DNA of 10,294 nt, taken from positions 1 through 10,294 of the forward strand of contig JBGSOE010000057.1 in the NCBI GenBank assembly GCA_041739295.1, given 5' to 3'. Of the stretch, positions 1 to 6,650 are shown piece by piece. The position numbers and the translations under genes are program-made. Origin of the DNA: JAHJQQ01 sp041739295 (lineage in GTDB: Bacteria > Pseudomonadota > Gammaproteobacteria > Thiohalobacterales > Thiohalobacteraceae). The first letter of the stretch is position 1; every line of letters begins with the position of its first letter. Under the pieces are notes generated by a model. That model worked only from the letters and a program-made list of their open reading frames with translations. It searched no databases and was not told the origin of the DNA.

Positions 1-149
1 GTACTTCTGTTGCATGGGTTAGTCCTCGTCCAGGACGTGCGCGACGTCGCCAGCCAGGGCGTCAGCGAGAACATGGTGCTGAGAAAGGGATGAAGAAGAG
101 GGCGGGCGAGTTCACGCGCATCAGTGCGCAGATCTACTCGAAAGATTGA
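1..149 (+). pseudogene. thiC: Frame-broken 3' remnant resembling thiC (phosphomethylpyrimidine synthase)
   Basis: Three frames read in succession recall the C-terminus of ThiC, the radical-SAM enzyme that makes the thiamine pyrimidine. Frame 2 starts with YFCCM, like the end of the CxxCxxxxC iron-sulfur motif (FCSMK). Frame 1 then gives QDVRDVASQGVSE, like ThiC's QDVRDYA segment, and continues to a TGA at 91-93. Frame 3 continues with GMKKRAGEF and ends IYSKD at the TGA 147-149, like the ThiC tail (GM..K..EF...G.EIY). No single frame carries all three pieces, so at least two indels separate them. It may be a decayed gene or an assembly or sequencing error in an intact one, and the left window edge hides the rest. 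The match is from memory of the family; the segment is short and degenerate, so confidence is moderate. Confidence 0.5.
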
Positions 150-185
150 GTTTCGACGGTTCGGTTTCCATGCAAGCGCTTAGCC

Positions 186-857
186 TCACTCACGCGCACG
201 TATCTCTAATTGCGCCTTTAACCCCGCATCGAAATTGAGCTGCCGCGCGAGTTCGTCGAGATATATCCGTTCCATTGGGCTCTGGTCGTCCGTCACGAGC
301 AGGCTGGCGAAGTACATTTCCGCCGCCAGTTCCGGACTGGTCGCTGCACTCGCCACGTCCGTCGGGTCAAGGGGGCGTCGCAGTTCCTGACCCAGCCAGG
401 CTGCAAGTTCGGGGCTGCTGTTCAAGCGCGTGATTTCAGCTTCGATGAGTTCGCGTTCACGGTCATCGACATGGCCATCGGATTTGGCGGCCGCCACCAG
501 TGCCTTGAGTACTGCACGGTTATGTGTTTCGGATTCCAGCGCGGTGATCTGGCCGCCTGCCTGATGCGGTGATGTCCCCGCGGCCGCTTGGCCAGTATTA
601 TTGCGTTGCCATTCGGCGTAGGCGCGGTAAGCCACAGCACCCAATGCGGCCATGCCACCGTAAGCGATCAGATTTCCTCCGAGCTTGCGCACACGTTTAC
701 TGCCCAGCAGCAGACCTAGAGCACCACCCATCAGCGCGCCACGGCCAAGATCTCCGGAAAGGCCGGGTTGAGATTCGCCGCCCTTTGCCAGACCTCCGAG
801 CTCAAGTAGAGCACGGCCACTCTTGAGAAGTTGATCCAGAAATGATGTTGTATTCAC
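186..857 (-). CDS. DUF533/TerB-like inner-membrane protein (YebE family)
   Basis: A protein of 223 residues resembling E. coli YebE (DUF533), whose molecular function is not established. The N-terminal third has a Gly/Ala-rich hydrophobic stretch (about residues 40-54, GALMGGALGLLLGS) and a second one (about 58-80), which suggests membrane anchoring. A Gln/Gly-rich linker follows. The C-terminal half (about 105-220) is a helical TerB-like domain with the acidic signature AKSDGHVDDRERELI, a pattern that can bind metal in TerB-type domains. The start is GTG at 855-857; a modest AAGG lies about 10 nt upstream and no better start is nearby. It is transcribed away from the CDF gene and converges on the thiC-like remnant. 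No clear terminator was seen after its stop. Family assignment is fairly sure, role unknown. Confidence 0.85.
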   Translation of the reverse strand: MNTTSFLDQLLKSGRALLELGGLAKGGESQPGLSGDLGRGALMGGALGLLLGSKRVRKLGGNLIAYGGMAALGAVAYRAYAEWQRNNTGQAAAGTSPHQAGGQITALESETHNRAVLKALVAAAKSDGHVDDRERELIEAEITRLNSSPELAAWLGQELRRPLDPTDVASAATSPELAAEMYFASLLVTDDQSPMERIYLDELARQLNFDAGLKAQLEIRARE

Positions 858-1205
858 CGCGGTTCGCCTTGTCGGGATGGAAAAGCTGGTGTTTCACTTG
901 CTCGATGGCACGCTGGAAATAGGTAAGGAGTAGTATGGGCAGAGATGCTGAATTCAAGCTTACAGAGGTCGGCGGGTGGTTCCGCGGGGAAGTGTAAGCT
1001 GAATGGCAGATCCACCTCGCGCGTAAACATGTGTATGCCCACTATTACCGGGTCCACTATTCTTGTATTTTCCTTGGATATAAAGATCAGCCGTATCCCT
1101 TACGACAGGCAATAGCCATCATGTCCGTTGATAATAATTAACGTTGCCGTTTGCTGACAAACAGGGCTATGCTTTTACTTGATTGGGTTATTTGTCTTTC
1201 ATGAC
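858..1205. other. Divergent intergenic region between the DUF533 and CDF genes
   Basis: This gap of about 350 bp separates two divergently transcribed genes and should hold both promoters. I see no convincing gene in it. It contains an imperfect inverted repeat (listed separately) and an AT-rich part at about 1060-1140. A weak sigma-70-like pair for the CDF gene is TTGCCG (1144-1149) and TATGCT (1168-1173) with an 18-bp spacer. The match is too poor to list as a promoter in its own right. Confidence 0.4.
952..1004. repeat. Imperfect inverted repeat, hairpin-capable
   Basis: AGCTTACA (957-964) is a perfect complement of TGTAAGCT (993-1000). The stem continues outward with ATTC (952-955) against GAAT (1001-1004) after one bulged A at 956. 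The 28-nt loop is G-rich and can form a small inner stem, TTCC-GCGG-GGAA (980-991). No T-tract follows on either strand, so it is not a typical terminator. It lies upstream of the DUF533 gene and could act in its leader or as an operator. Confidence 0.4.
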
Positions 1206-2060
1206 ATGAGTCTTTCATCAAGAGACCGGAAAGTAAGAAGCATCATCCTGATCGAGGGATCGGCCAATCTGGCTGTGTTGCTCATCAAAATTATGGTCGG
1301 TCTTACGACCGGCTCACTGGCTGTCATCAGTGATGCGGTCCATTCCCTCACTGATCTGGCCAATAATGTTGTCGCGTGGTTTGTTATTCGGTTGTCAATT
1401 ATGCCGGCAGATCGCGAACATCCCTATGGTCACCGTAAATTCGAAACACTGGCCGTATTTGGTCTGGCGGCACTACTTACTGTGTTGGCATTTGAGGTTG
1501 CCTTGCACGCGATCCGGCGTGAGCCAGTGGAGATTGTTTCCGGCACGACAGAACTCTTAATGATGCTGCTGGTATTAACCATTAATACTGTTGTTGCCAC
1601 CTGGCAACGGCGTTGGGCGCGAAAACTGCAATCGGATATTCTGCTCGCCGATGCCAATCACACTTTCTCCGATGTATTAATTACAACCACTGTCATAGCC
1701 GGTTGGCAATTATCCGCCATGGGCTATTACTGGCTGGATCAGGCCTGCGCGCTGGGTGTTTCCGCGCTAATTATGTATCTGGCATTCAGTCTGTTCAAAA
1801 GAGCATTACCTGTTCTGGCGGATGAGTTTGCGATCGATCCGGAAGACTTAAGGTCTACAACCTTAAGCGTGAAAGGTGTCAAGCGCGTTACCCGTACACG
1901 CTCGCGCTGGATGGGTTCTGAAATGGCAGTGGATATGGTGATAACCGTTGATCCGGCCTTATCAACTGAGGAAGCACATGCAATTACCGATAATATAGAA
2001 GCGCTGCTGGGAGAGAAGTTTAGCGTGAAAGATGTATCTATTCATGTCGAGCCGGAATAA
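1206..2060 (+). CDS. Cation diffusion facilitator (CDF) metal exporter, probably Zn/Fe-type
   Basis: A metal(II)/proton antiporter of the inner membrane that exports divalent cations, 284 residues, close to the family's usual 290-300. Six hydrophobic segments lie within residues 12-200. The transport-site motifs are visible: HSLTD (H46, D50) in TM2 and HTFSD (H152, D156) in TM5, so both halves are HxxxD. That is typical of zinc-type CDFs rather than the DxxxD pairs of Mn-type members. The conserved loop HPYGH (72-76) follows TM2. The cytoplasmic C-terminal domain (about 205-284) ends in VSIHVEPE, the usual CDF ending. I chose ATG 1206 because its product begins where relatives begin; the frame is open from a TTG at 1179, which would add nine residues. 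Neither start has a strong ribosome-binding site. Metal specificity is inferred from motifs only. No neighbouring gene clearly shares an operon with it. Confidence 0.92.
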   Translation: MSLSSRDRKVRSIILIEGSANLAVLLIKIMVGLTTGSLAVISDAVHSLTDLANNVVAWFVIRLSIMPADREHPYGHRKFETLAVFGLAALLTVLAFEVALHAIRREPVEIVSGTTELLMMLLVLTINTVVATWQRRWARKLQSDILLADANHTFSDVLITTTVIAGWQLSAMGYYWLDQACALGVSALIMYLAFSLFKRALPVLADEFAIDPEDLRSTTLSVKGVKRVTRTRSRWMGSEMAVDMVITVDPALSTEEAHAITDNIEALLGEKFSVKDVSIHVEPE

Positions 2061-2146
2061 ATTCCAGCTGGAGCAGATCACTGAAATTATTTTATGCCAC
2101 TGTGGTTACTGGCAGCGGGTGGGTTGCTTCTTCAAGGAATGCTGAA

Positions 2147-2296
2147 ATGAATATGAGTTATGTCATGCTTGGCTCGCCGCTGATTTCGTTGCAGGCGGGT
2201 ATTTCAATTCTATTATGACCAAGGTTGCTGAGCTTCATTGTGGCGTTTTACCTGATCCTGTTTGGATTGGCGGGACTTCTGTCATTGGTGCTGTGA
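2147..2296 (+). pseudogene. DUF3096-like small membrane protein gene interrupted by an in-frame TGA
   Basis: A good ribosome-binding site (AAGGAA, about 2135-2139) precedes ATG 2147. The frame encodes MNMSYVMLGSPLISLQAGIS, meets TGA at codon 24 (2216-2218), then continues as PRLLSFIVAFYLILFGLAGL to a second TGA at 2294-2296. The two parts together match the pattern of DUF3096 proteins, which are about 45-50 residues: a hydrophobic helix, then the I-M-P-R-L-L turn, then a second hydrophobic helix. The TGA sits where Met before Pro-Arg-Leu-Leu is expected. A compensating deletion and insertion around 2211-2218 would explain this while keeping the downstream frame. Function of the family is unknown. 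A sequencing error or stop read-through are alternatives to a true pseudogene. It sits in the gap between the CDF and cbpA genes, 86 bp after the CDF stop. Confidence 0.65.
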
Positions 2297-2409
2297 TCAG
2301 CAGTTTGGGTGATCAGCGTCACTGAAATGACTCTGAGCGTAAACAGGTCTGATTACATTTGCGCTATTCTTAGAGCAGCCGGAATATCTACCGATGTTTG
2401 GGATTAGAT

Positions 2410-2418
2410 TGGTATAAC
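2410..2418 (+). promoter_or_regulatory. Possible extended -10 promoter for cbpA-cbpM-fba
   Basis: TGGTATAAC has the extended -10 form TGnTATAAC, with the -10 hexamer at 2413-2418. It would start transcription near 2425, about 20 nt before the cbpA start. No good -35 box lies at the proper distance (the hexamer there is ACCGAT), which an extended -10 can tolerate. No sigma-32 heat-shock consensus was recognised. Confidence 0.35.
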
Positions 2419-2433
2419 GCTATGCCACAAAAC

Positions 2434-2437
2434 GGAG
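2434..2437 (+). promoter_or_regulatory. Ribosome-binding site that fixes the cbpA start at GTG 2444
   Basis: GGAG lies directly against a TTG at 2438, too close for it to serve that codon, but six bases before the in-frame GTG at 2444. Starting at GTG also gives the N-terminus MEYKDYY, the same form as MELKDYY in E. coli CbpA. Confidence 0.6.
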
Positions 2438-2443
2438 TTGCCT

Positions 2444-3391
2444 GTGGAGTATAAGGATTACTACAAAATCATTGGCCTGGATCGGGATGCTTCTCAGGAT
2501 GATATCCGGCGCGCCTACCGTAAGCTGGCGCGAAAATATCATCCCGATGTGAGCAAGGAAAAGGACGCAGAGGCGCGCTTTAAAGAAGTCGGCGAGGCCT
2601 ACGAGGTGCTCAAGGACCCGGAGAAACGCGCCGCCTACGATCATCTCGGCGCCAACTATAAAGCTTGGCAGGATTTTCATCCGCCACCTAACTGGGATTC
2701 CGGTTTTGAGTTTAGCGGTGGTGGTTTTACGGATGCGGATAAGGCCGGCTTCAGTGACTTCTTTGAAGAGCTGTTTGGTCGCCAGGCGCATGGAGCGCAC
2801 GCCGGCTTCGGCGCTCAGTACAACGCGCGCGGTCAGGATCATCATGCCAAGGTGGTGGTGGATCTGGACGATGCATTCCATGGCGCCACGCGCAGTATCA
2901 GCCTGCAATCGCCGGAGCTGGATGAGCATGGCCAAGTACGGTTAATCAACCGTACACTGAACGTGAAGATCCCCAAGGGCATCAAAGAAGGTCAACAGAT
3001 TCGTCTCGTCGGCCAGGGGACGCCCGGCATGGGTCAGGGTGTGAAAGGTGATCTCTATCTGGAGATTCATTTCAATCCTCATCCCTTCTACCGTGCGGAA
3101 GGCCGTGACCTGTATATGCATCTGCCCGTGACGCCCTGGGAGGCGGCGCTCGGCGCAACGGTGCAAGCGCCTACACCCAGCGGCAAGGTGGATCTGAAAA
3201 TTCCAGCGGGTTCAAACAGCGGTAACAAGCTGCGCCTGAAAGGTCGTGGCATTCCAGGCAATCCGCCTGGTGATATCTATGTGACCTTGAGTGTAATGGC
3301 GCCACCCGCCACAAGCGAACAGGACAAGGCGCTCTATAAAGAGATGGCAAGCAAGCTGGCGTTCAACCCACGTGCTGGCATGGGGATTTAG
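2444..3391 (+). CDS. cbpA: CbpA, DnaJ-class (type II Hsp40) co-chaperone
   Basis: A co-chaperone that stimulates the ATPase of DnaK and delivers unfolded clients; in E. coli CbpA also binds curved DNA and associates with the nucleoid. The 315 residues compare with 306 in E. coli. The J-domain is at residues 1-70 with the essential HPD at 33-35 and the helix-IV signature around RAAYDHLG. A short Gly/Phe-rich linker (about 88-125) follows, ending with several histidines and glycines. Two beta-rich client-binding domains then run from about 128 to 300, with conserved pieces such as KIPKGIKEGQQIRL and GRGIPG. There is no CxxCxGxG zinc finger, so it is CbpA-type rather than DnaJ. The start is GTG at 2444, chosen from the ribosome-binding site and the family N-terminus. 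It is first in a tight operon with cbpM and an aldolase gene. Confidence 0.94.
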   Translation: MEYKDYYKIIGLDRDASQDDIRRAYRKLARKYHPDVSKEKDAEARFKEVGEAYEVLKDPEKRAAYDHLGANYKAWQDFHPPPNWDSGFEFSGGGFTDADKAGFSDFFEELFGRQAHGAHAGFGAQYNARGQDHHAKVVVDLDDAFHGATRSISLQSPELDEHGQVRLINRTLNVKIPKGIKEGQQIRLVGQGTPGMGQGVKGDLYLEIHFNPHPFYRAEGRDLYMHLPVTPWEAALGATVQAPTPSGKVDLKIPAGSNSGNKLRLKGRGIPGNPPGDIYVTLSVMAPPATSEQDKALYKEMASKLAFNPRAGMGI

Positions 3392-3394
3392 GCT

Positions 3395-3712
3395 ATGACC
3401 AATCAAACTATCTTGACCGGCATCATTGTTGAAGAAACTACCGAGTTTACTATTGGCGAACTCTGCCGTGCCTGTGGCAAGCCCGCTGAGTGGATATTGG
3501 CCTTGGTGGAAGAAGGCGTCATTGAACCGGTTGGCGCTGACCAGACCACGTGGCATTTCCGCGGCCACTGCCTGCGCCGCGTGCGCATTGTTGAGCGTCT
3601 ACAGTCTGATCTCGGTCTGAACCTGGCGGGTGCGGCATTGGCGTTGGAGTTGTTGGAAGAAGTCGAAACACTGCGTAATCGGATTGCGGCAATGGAGGGA
3701 TACATCCAATGA
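3395..3712 (+). CDS. cbpM: CbpM, modulator of the CbpA chaperone
   Basis: A protein of 105 residues (101 in E. coli) that binds the CbpA J-domain and inhibits its co-chaperone and DNA-binding activities in E. coli. The N-terminal half has a MerR-like helix-turn-helix pattern: FTIGELCRACGKP at about 18-30, then EEGVIEP and a W-H-F segment. The C-terminal half (about 60-105) is a leucine-rich helix likely to form a coiled coil, with LRRVRIVERL and LELLEEVETLRNRI. It starts only 3 bp after the cbpA stop and its TGA overlaps the next ATG (ATGA, 3709-3712), so translation of all three genes is probably coupled. The sequence is divergent, but size, fold pattern and position beside cbpA make the call solid. 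Two cysteines (in LCRAC) lie near the N-terminus. Confidence 0.88.
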   Translation: MTNQTILTGIIVEETTEFTIGELCRACGKPAEWILALVEEGVIEPVGADQTTWHFRGHCLRRVRIVERLQSDLGLNLAGAALALELLEEVETLRNRIAAMEGYIQ

Positions 3713-4731
3713 ACATCGAAGAACTCAAATCAGTTGCAAACGCCATCGTGGCGAAACAGAAGGGCGTGCTGGCAGCGGACGAAAGCAGCCCGACGATCAA
3801 GAAGCGTTTCGATTCGATCAAGGTTGAATCCACCGAGGAAAGCCGCCGCCGTTATCGCGAAATTATGTTTACCACCGAGGGTATCGAGCGTTATATCGGT
3901 GGCGTGATCCTGTTTGATGAAACCCTGCGTCAGAGCACCCGCGATGGCACTCCCTTTGCCAAGCTGCTGTCAGATCGCGGGATCGCGCCCGGGATCAAGG
4001 TGGACAAGGGCGCGACTGCACTAGCACTGCAACCTGGCAACAGGGTCACCGAAGGCCTGGACGGCCTGCGTGATCGGCTCGTCGAGTACCAGCAGTTGGG
4101 TGCGAAGTTCGCGAAATGGCGTGCGGTAATCGACATAGACGAGCATAGCGTGCCGTCATTGTTTGGCGTCCGCGCCAATGCGCACGGGCTGGCGCGTTAT
4201 GCCGCGCTGTGCCAGGAAGTCGGTCTCGTTCCGATTGTGGAACCGGAGGTGCTTATGGATGGCGCGCACAGTATCGATCGCTGCGAAGTGGTAACGTCGC
4301 GCGTGCTGGAGACAGTATTTGCCGAACTGGATGCCCACGGTGTGGTGTTCGAAGGAATGCTGCTCAAGCCGAATATGGTGATCGCCGGTATGAAGTGCCC
4401 GCAGCAGGCTGGTGTGCAGCAGGTGGCCGAGGCCACACTCCGTTGCCTCCGACGCTATGTGCCGGCAGCAGTTCCCGGGATCGTATTTTTATCCGGCGGG
4501 CAGAGTGCTGAAGTGGCTACCGACCACCTTAACGCCATGAACGCGATGGGTCCTCAGCCGTGGCAGGTCAGCTTCTCTTACGGGCGGGCGCTGCAGGCGC
4601 CGGTACTGGCCGCATGGAAGGGGCAGGAAAGCAACGCTGCCGCGGCGCAGAAGGCGCTGTTGAAGCGCAGCCAATTGAATGGCCTCGCGCGCGATGGAAA
4701 ATACGCGCGGGATATGGAAGCGGTGGGATAA
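3709..4731 (+). CDS. fba: Class I fructose-bisphosphate aldolase
   Basis: Cleaves fructose 1,6-bisphosphate to dihydroxyacetone phosphate and glyceraldehyde 3-phosphate, or the reverse in gluconeogenesis and CO2-fixation cycles, through a Schiff base in the cytosol. It is the metal-independent, animal/plant-like class I type. At 340 residues it is a little shorter than the eukaryotic enzymes of about 363. Every catalytic residue has its counterpart: Asp24 in LAADES, Lys98 in IKVDKG, Lys136 in AKWR, Glu178 and Glu180 in VEPE, Schiff-base Lys220 in LLKPNM, Ser262 in FLSGG and Arg293 in SYGRALQ. The long C-terminal tail with the terminal Tyr of rabbit aldolase is absent; the protein ends in DMEAVG. 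GGAGGGA (3694-3700) is a strong ribosome-binding site 8 nt before ATG 3709, inside cbpM. It is last in the cbpA-cbpM operon and is followed by a strong terminator. Confidence 0.97.
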   Translation: MNIEELKSVANAIVAKQKGVLAADESSPTIKKRFDSIKVESTEESRRRYREIMFTTEGIERYIGGVILFDETLRQSTRDGTPFAKLLSDRGIAPGIKVDKGATALALQPGNRVTEGLDGLRDRLVEYQQLGAKFAKWRAVIDIDEHSVPSLFGVRANAHGLARYAALCQEVGLVPIVEPEVLMDGAHSIDRCEVVTSRVLETVFAELDAHGVVFEGMLLKPNMVIAGMKCPQQAGVQQVAEATLRCLRRYVPAAVPGIVFLSGGQSAEVATDHLNAMNAMGPQPWQVSFSYGRALQAPVLAAWKGQESNAAAAQKALLKRSQLNGLARDGKYARDMEAVG

Positions 4732-4748
4732 CATCGTTAATACATCTT

Positions 4749-4775
4749 AAGGGCCCCCAAGCGGGGCCTTTTTTT
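4749..4775 (+). terminator. Intrinsic terminator of the cbpA-cbpM-fba operon
   Basis: AAGGGCCCC (4749-4757) pairs with GGGGCCTTT across a five-base loop, CAAGC, and the stem runs into a seven-T tract (4769-4775). The stem has nine pairs, one of them G-U. It begins 17 bp after the aldolase stop. On the opposite strand the same hairpin has only a poor T-run after it, so it mainly serves rightward transcription. Confidence 0.88.
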
Positions 4776-4841
4776 ACCGGTATTCCATTAATGATACATA
4801 AGTACTGCGATTAGACTGTTGGCACAAAGACGTTGTAGTGA

Positions 4842-6188
4842 TCACATATGACCGATGTCGAATAACCGATATTCCTTGAGTTTGCGATAGAGTGTGCGTT
4901 CGCTGATGCCCAGTTCGTCGGCCACATGGCGACGGTGCCCTTTGTGTTTAATCAGCAGTCTGCCAATGTGTTCGGTCTCCATGATTTTGAGCGATGCCGT
5001 TTCGTCAGCATGAGTGGACTTGACGCCTTGTGAGTTTTCCACGAATGATTCTTCGAGATTGATATGTTCTGCGCGCAGTAAACCATCGTGGCTTGTCGAT
5101 AACGCATTTTGCAGTATGTTATGGAGTTCCACCATGTTTCCGGGGAAATCATAATTGCGCAATTTCTCCTGAGCATCATCGCTGATATGGCAATGCTTTT
5201 TGGTGGGACTGCTGATGCGTACGAGTATGGCATCCGCGAGTGCGGTTATGTCTTCGCGGCGTTCCCGCAACGGCGGGATGCGTTTGCTGACTTCTGAGAC
5301 GCAGTAGTAGAGGTCTTCGCGGAACTTGCCTGTCCCAACCAGCGCCTGCAGTGGTTTGGTTGTGGAACTGATGATGCGTACCTGTGCCTTGATGGATTCC
5401 CGGCCACCGATGCGGCGAAACATCCCGGTTTCCATCACGCTGGCCAAGCGCCCTTGAGTAGACAGGGGCAGTTCGGATATCTCGTTGAGAAATAGCGTGC
5501 CGCCTTCCGCCTCATCCAATAATCCGTGCCGCCGACCGACGCATCCGGCATAGGCACCACGTTCATGACCGAACAGTTCCCTTTCGAACAGGGTCTCATC
5601 GCAGCGTCTGCAATCGATCTGCACAAACGGGCGACCGGCGCGGGATGAGCGACGGTGTACGTATTGGGCGGCGAGGTGTTTGCCCACACCTTTCTCGCCA
5701 TACAGCAATGCATTGGCATCCATCTGGGCAATGCGCGTCAGTCCATCGATGCATTCGCGAAACGACTTGGACGTCCCCATCAGCTCCTGCCCCTCGCAGT
5801 CCAGTTCCGCGGTGCGGGCGAGACGGATGATTTCTTCACCAACATAACGCTGACCATTCGCACCGGTAATCGGGTGACCTTTGACGCGCACGTGTTCGGG
5901 GCAGTTGTGATGATCGAAATGAATGTGCAGAACCTCATAGGCCTGCTGGGATTTCAGCACCGTCGACAATGGACATTGTTCGTTGTGTTCAAAGCAGGGC
6001 GTATCGAAGTGATGGGAGACGTTGTGGCATTTGCAGCCGACAACCTGTTCACTCGGCACGCCATATGCATTGGCATAGGCCTTGTTGGCTGCGACGATGG
6101 TGTAGTTTTCATCCACGAGCACGAAGGGATTGGAATGCGAATCGATGATGCTCTGCAATTCAAGGGAAACAGGCTTGCGGGGTGGCAT
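4842..6188 (-). CDS. PAS-AAA+-Fis transcriptional regulator with atypical sigma-54 activator core
   Basis: A DNA-binding regulator of 448 residues built like an NtrC-family activator. Residues about 9-125 form a PAS sensor with a cysteine/histidine cluster (C52, C54, C65, C72, C96, and HIHFDHH at 88-94). An AAA+ domain spans about 136-325, with Walker A GEKGVGKH (164-171) and the arginine-rich LRERRED (307-313). A Fis-type helix-turn-helix lies at about 405-442 (VADELGISERTLYRKL). The core departs from consensus at key places. The sigma-54 contact loop GAFTGA is GAYAGC (211-216). The Walker B Asp is Asn235 (GTLFLNE). The usual FREDLYYR has Cys296 in place of the last Arg. It may therefore be a weak or non-hydrolysing ATPase, or act without sigma-54. 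I chose ATG 6186-6188 because AGAGGA (6196-6201) lies 7 nt before it and the product begins just ahead of the PAS domain; the frame stays open to 6311. It is divergent from the 6822 gene, its likely target. Confidence 0.9.
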   Translation of the reverse strand: MPPRKPVSLELQSIIDSHSNPFVLVDENYTIVAANKAYANAYGVPSEQVVGCKCHNVSHHFDTPCFEHNEQCPLSTVLKSQQAYEVLHIHFDHHNCPEHVRVKGHPITGANGQRYVGEEIIRLARTAELDCEGQELMGTSKSFRECIDGLTRIAQMDANALLYGEKGVGKHLAAQYVHRRSSRAGRPFVQIDCRRCDETLFERELFGHERGAYAGCVGRRHGLLDEAEGGTLFLNEISELPLSTQGRLASVMETGMFRRIGGRESIKAQVRIISSTTKPLQALVGTGKFREDLYYCVSEVSKRIPPLRERREDITALADAILVRISSPTKKHCHISDDAQEKLRNYDFPGNMVELHNILQNALSTSHDGLLRAEHINLEESFVENSQGVKSTHADETASLKIMETEHIGRLLIKHKGHRRHVADELGISERTLYRKLKEYRLFDIGHM

Positions 6189-6363
6189 CGTGAGGTCCTC
6201 TTTAATCGCACGGCTAGGCTGTAAATATAGTTCTAGTTCGAGCACTTGTAGCGGTGCCATGGGCAGCGATATTCGGCTACGGAACTTTCTGCCTGTCACG
6301 CCGCCTGACATTGCGTACTAATACACTAACAACAGGATTATTTTCTAACCCTGCCAAAATTTC

Positions 6364-6378
6364 ATGACAATCTGTCAT
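6364..6378. promoter_or_regulatory. Palindrome ATGACA-ATC-TGTCAT, candidate activator or repressor site
   Basis: Two perfect 6-bp arms surround a 3-bp centre. It lies about 290 bp upstream of the -24/-12 element and about 175 bp upstream of the regulator start. It could be an upstream activating sequence for the Fis-type regulator. The half-sites also resemble those of the E. coli CusR copper box (ATGACAAnnTTGTCAT), but the arms here are one base closer, so that link is weak. Confidence 0.4.
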
Positions 6379-6456
6379 AGACGTATCCAAACTGCAAAAA
6401 ATACCGACACAGTCATTTCACCTGTATATAGCTATTTCCTTACTTTATGCGCGCTG

Positions 6457-6486
6457 GAGTCGTACTAGTTGTATGCTTAACGACTC
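6457..6486. promoter_or_regulatory. Inverted repeat GAGTCGT-N16-ACGACTC
   Basis: Two perfect 7-bp arms (6457-6463 and 6480-6486) are separated by 16 bp, so equivalent positions are 23 bp apart, about two helical turns. It sits about 165-195 bp upstream of the -24/-12 element, a usual distance for an enhancer of a sigma-54 promoter. Chance occurrence cannot be excluded. Confidence 0.35.
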
Positions 6487-6650
6487 GTGTGAGCTATCTG
6501 CCAACCTGTTGTTAAAAATGGAATTTATCGTTCCCTGATCATTGCCATTGTCGGCATACTTTGCATCTGACGCTACAATCCCCAGTATTTATGCAACATC
6601 CTCCGCGCCAGCGTCGTATCTATATGATAAATCTAATGATTATTGCGGCA

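Noticed and set aside
854..1057. Minus-strand open frame of 67 codons whose TGA overlaps the GTG start of the DUF533 gene
   Set aside because: The GTGA overlap looks operon-like, but the product has no recognisable pattern, is rich in Pro/Arg/Ser at the end, starts with GTG without a well-placed ribosome-binding site, and lies in the likely promoter gap.
2293..2317. Direct repeat GTGATCAGC (2293-2301 and 2309-2317)
   Set aside because: Nine bases with a 7-bp spacer and a palindromic TGATCA core; too short and isolated to assign as an operator or attachment site.
2420..2935. Minus-strand open frame of 171 codons opposite cbpA
   Set aside because: The cbpA frame encodes a complete, recognisable protein; the antisense frame shows no family pattern.
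4749..4775. Bidirectional terminator also serving the leftward regulator gene
   Set aside because: On the minus strand the hairpin is followed only by CTTAAG-like sequence with no T-run, so support is lacking for that direction.
5655..6224. Plus-strand open frame of 189 codons
   Set aside because: It is antisense to the PAS and AAA+ part of the regulator, with no ribosome-binding site or family resemblance.
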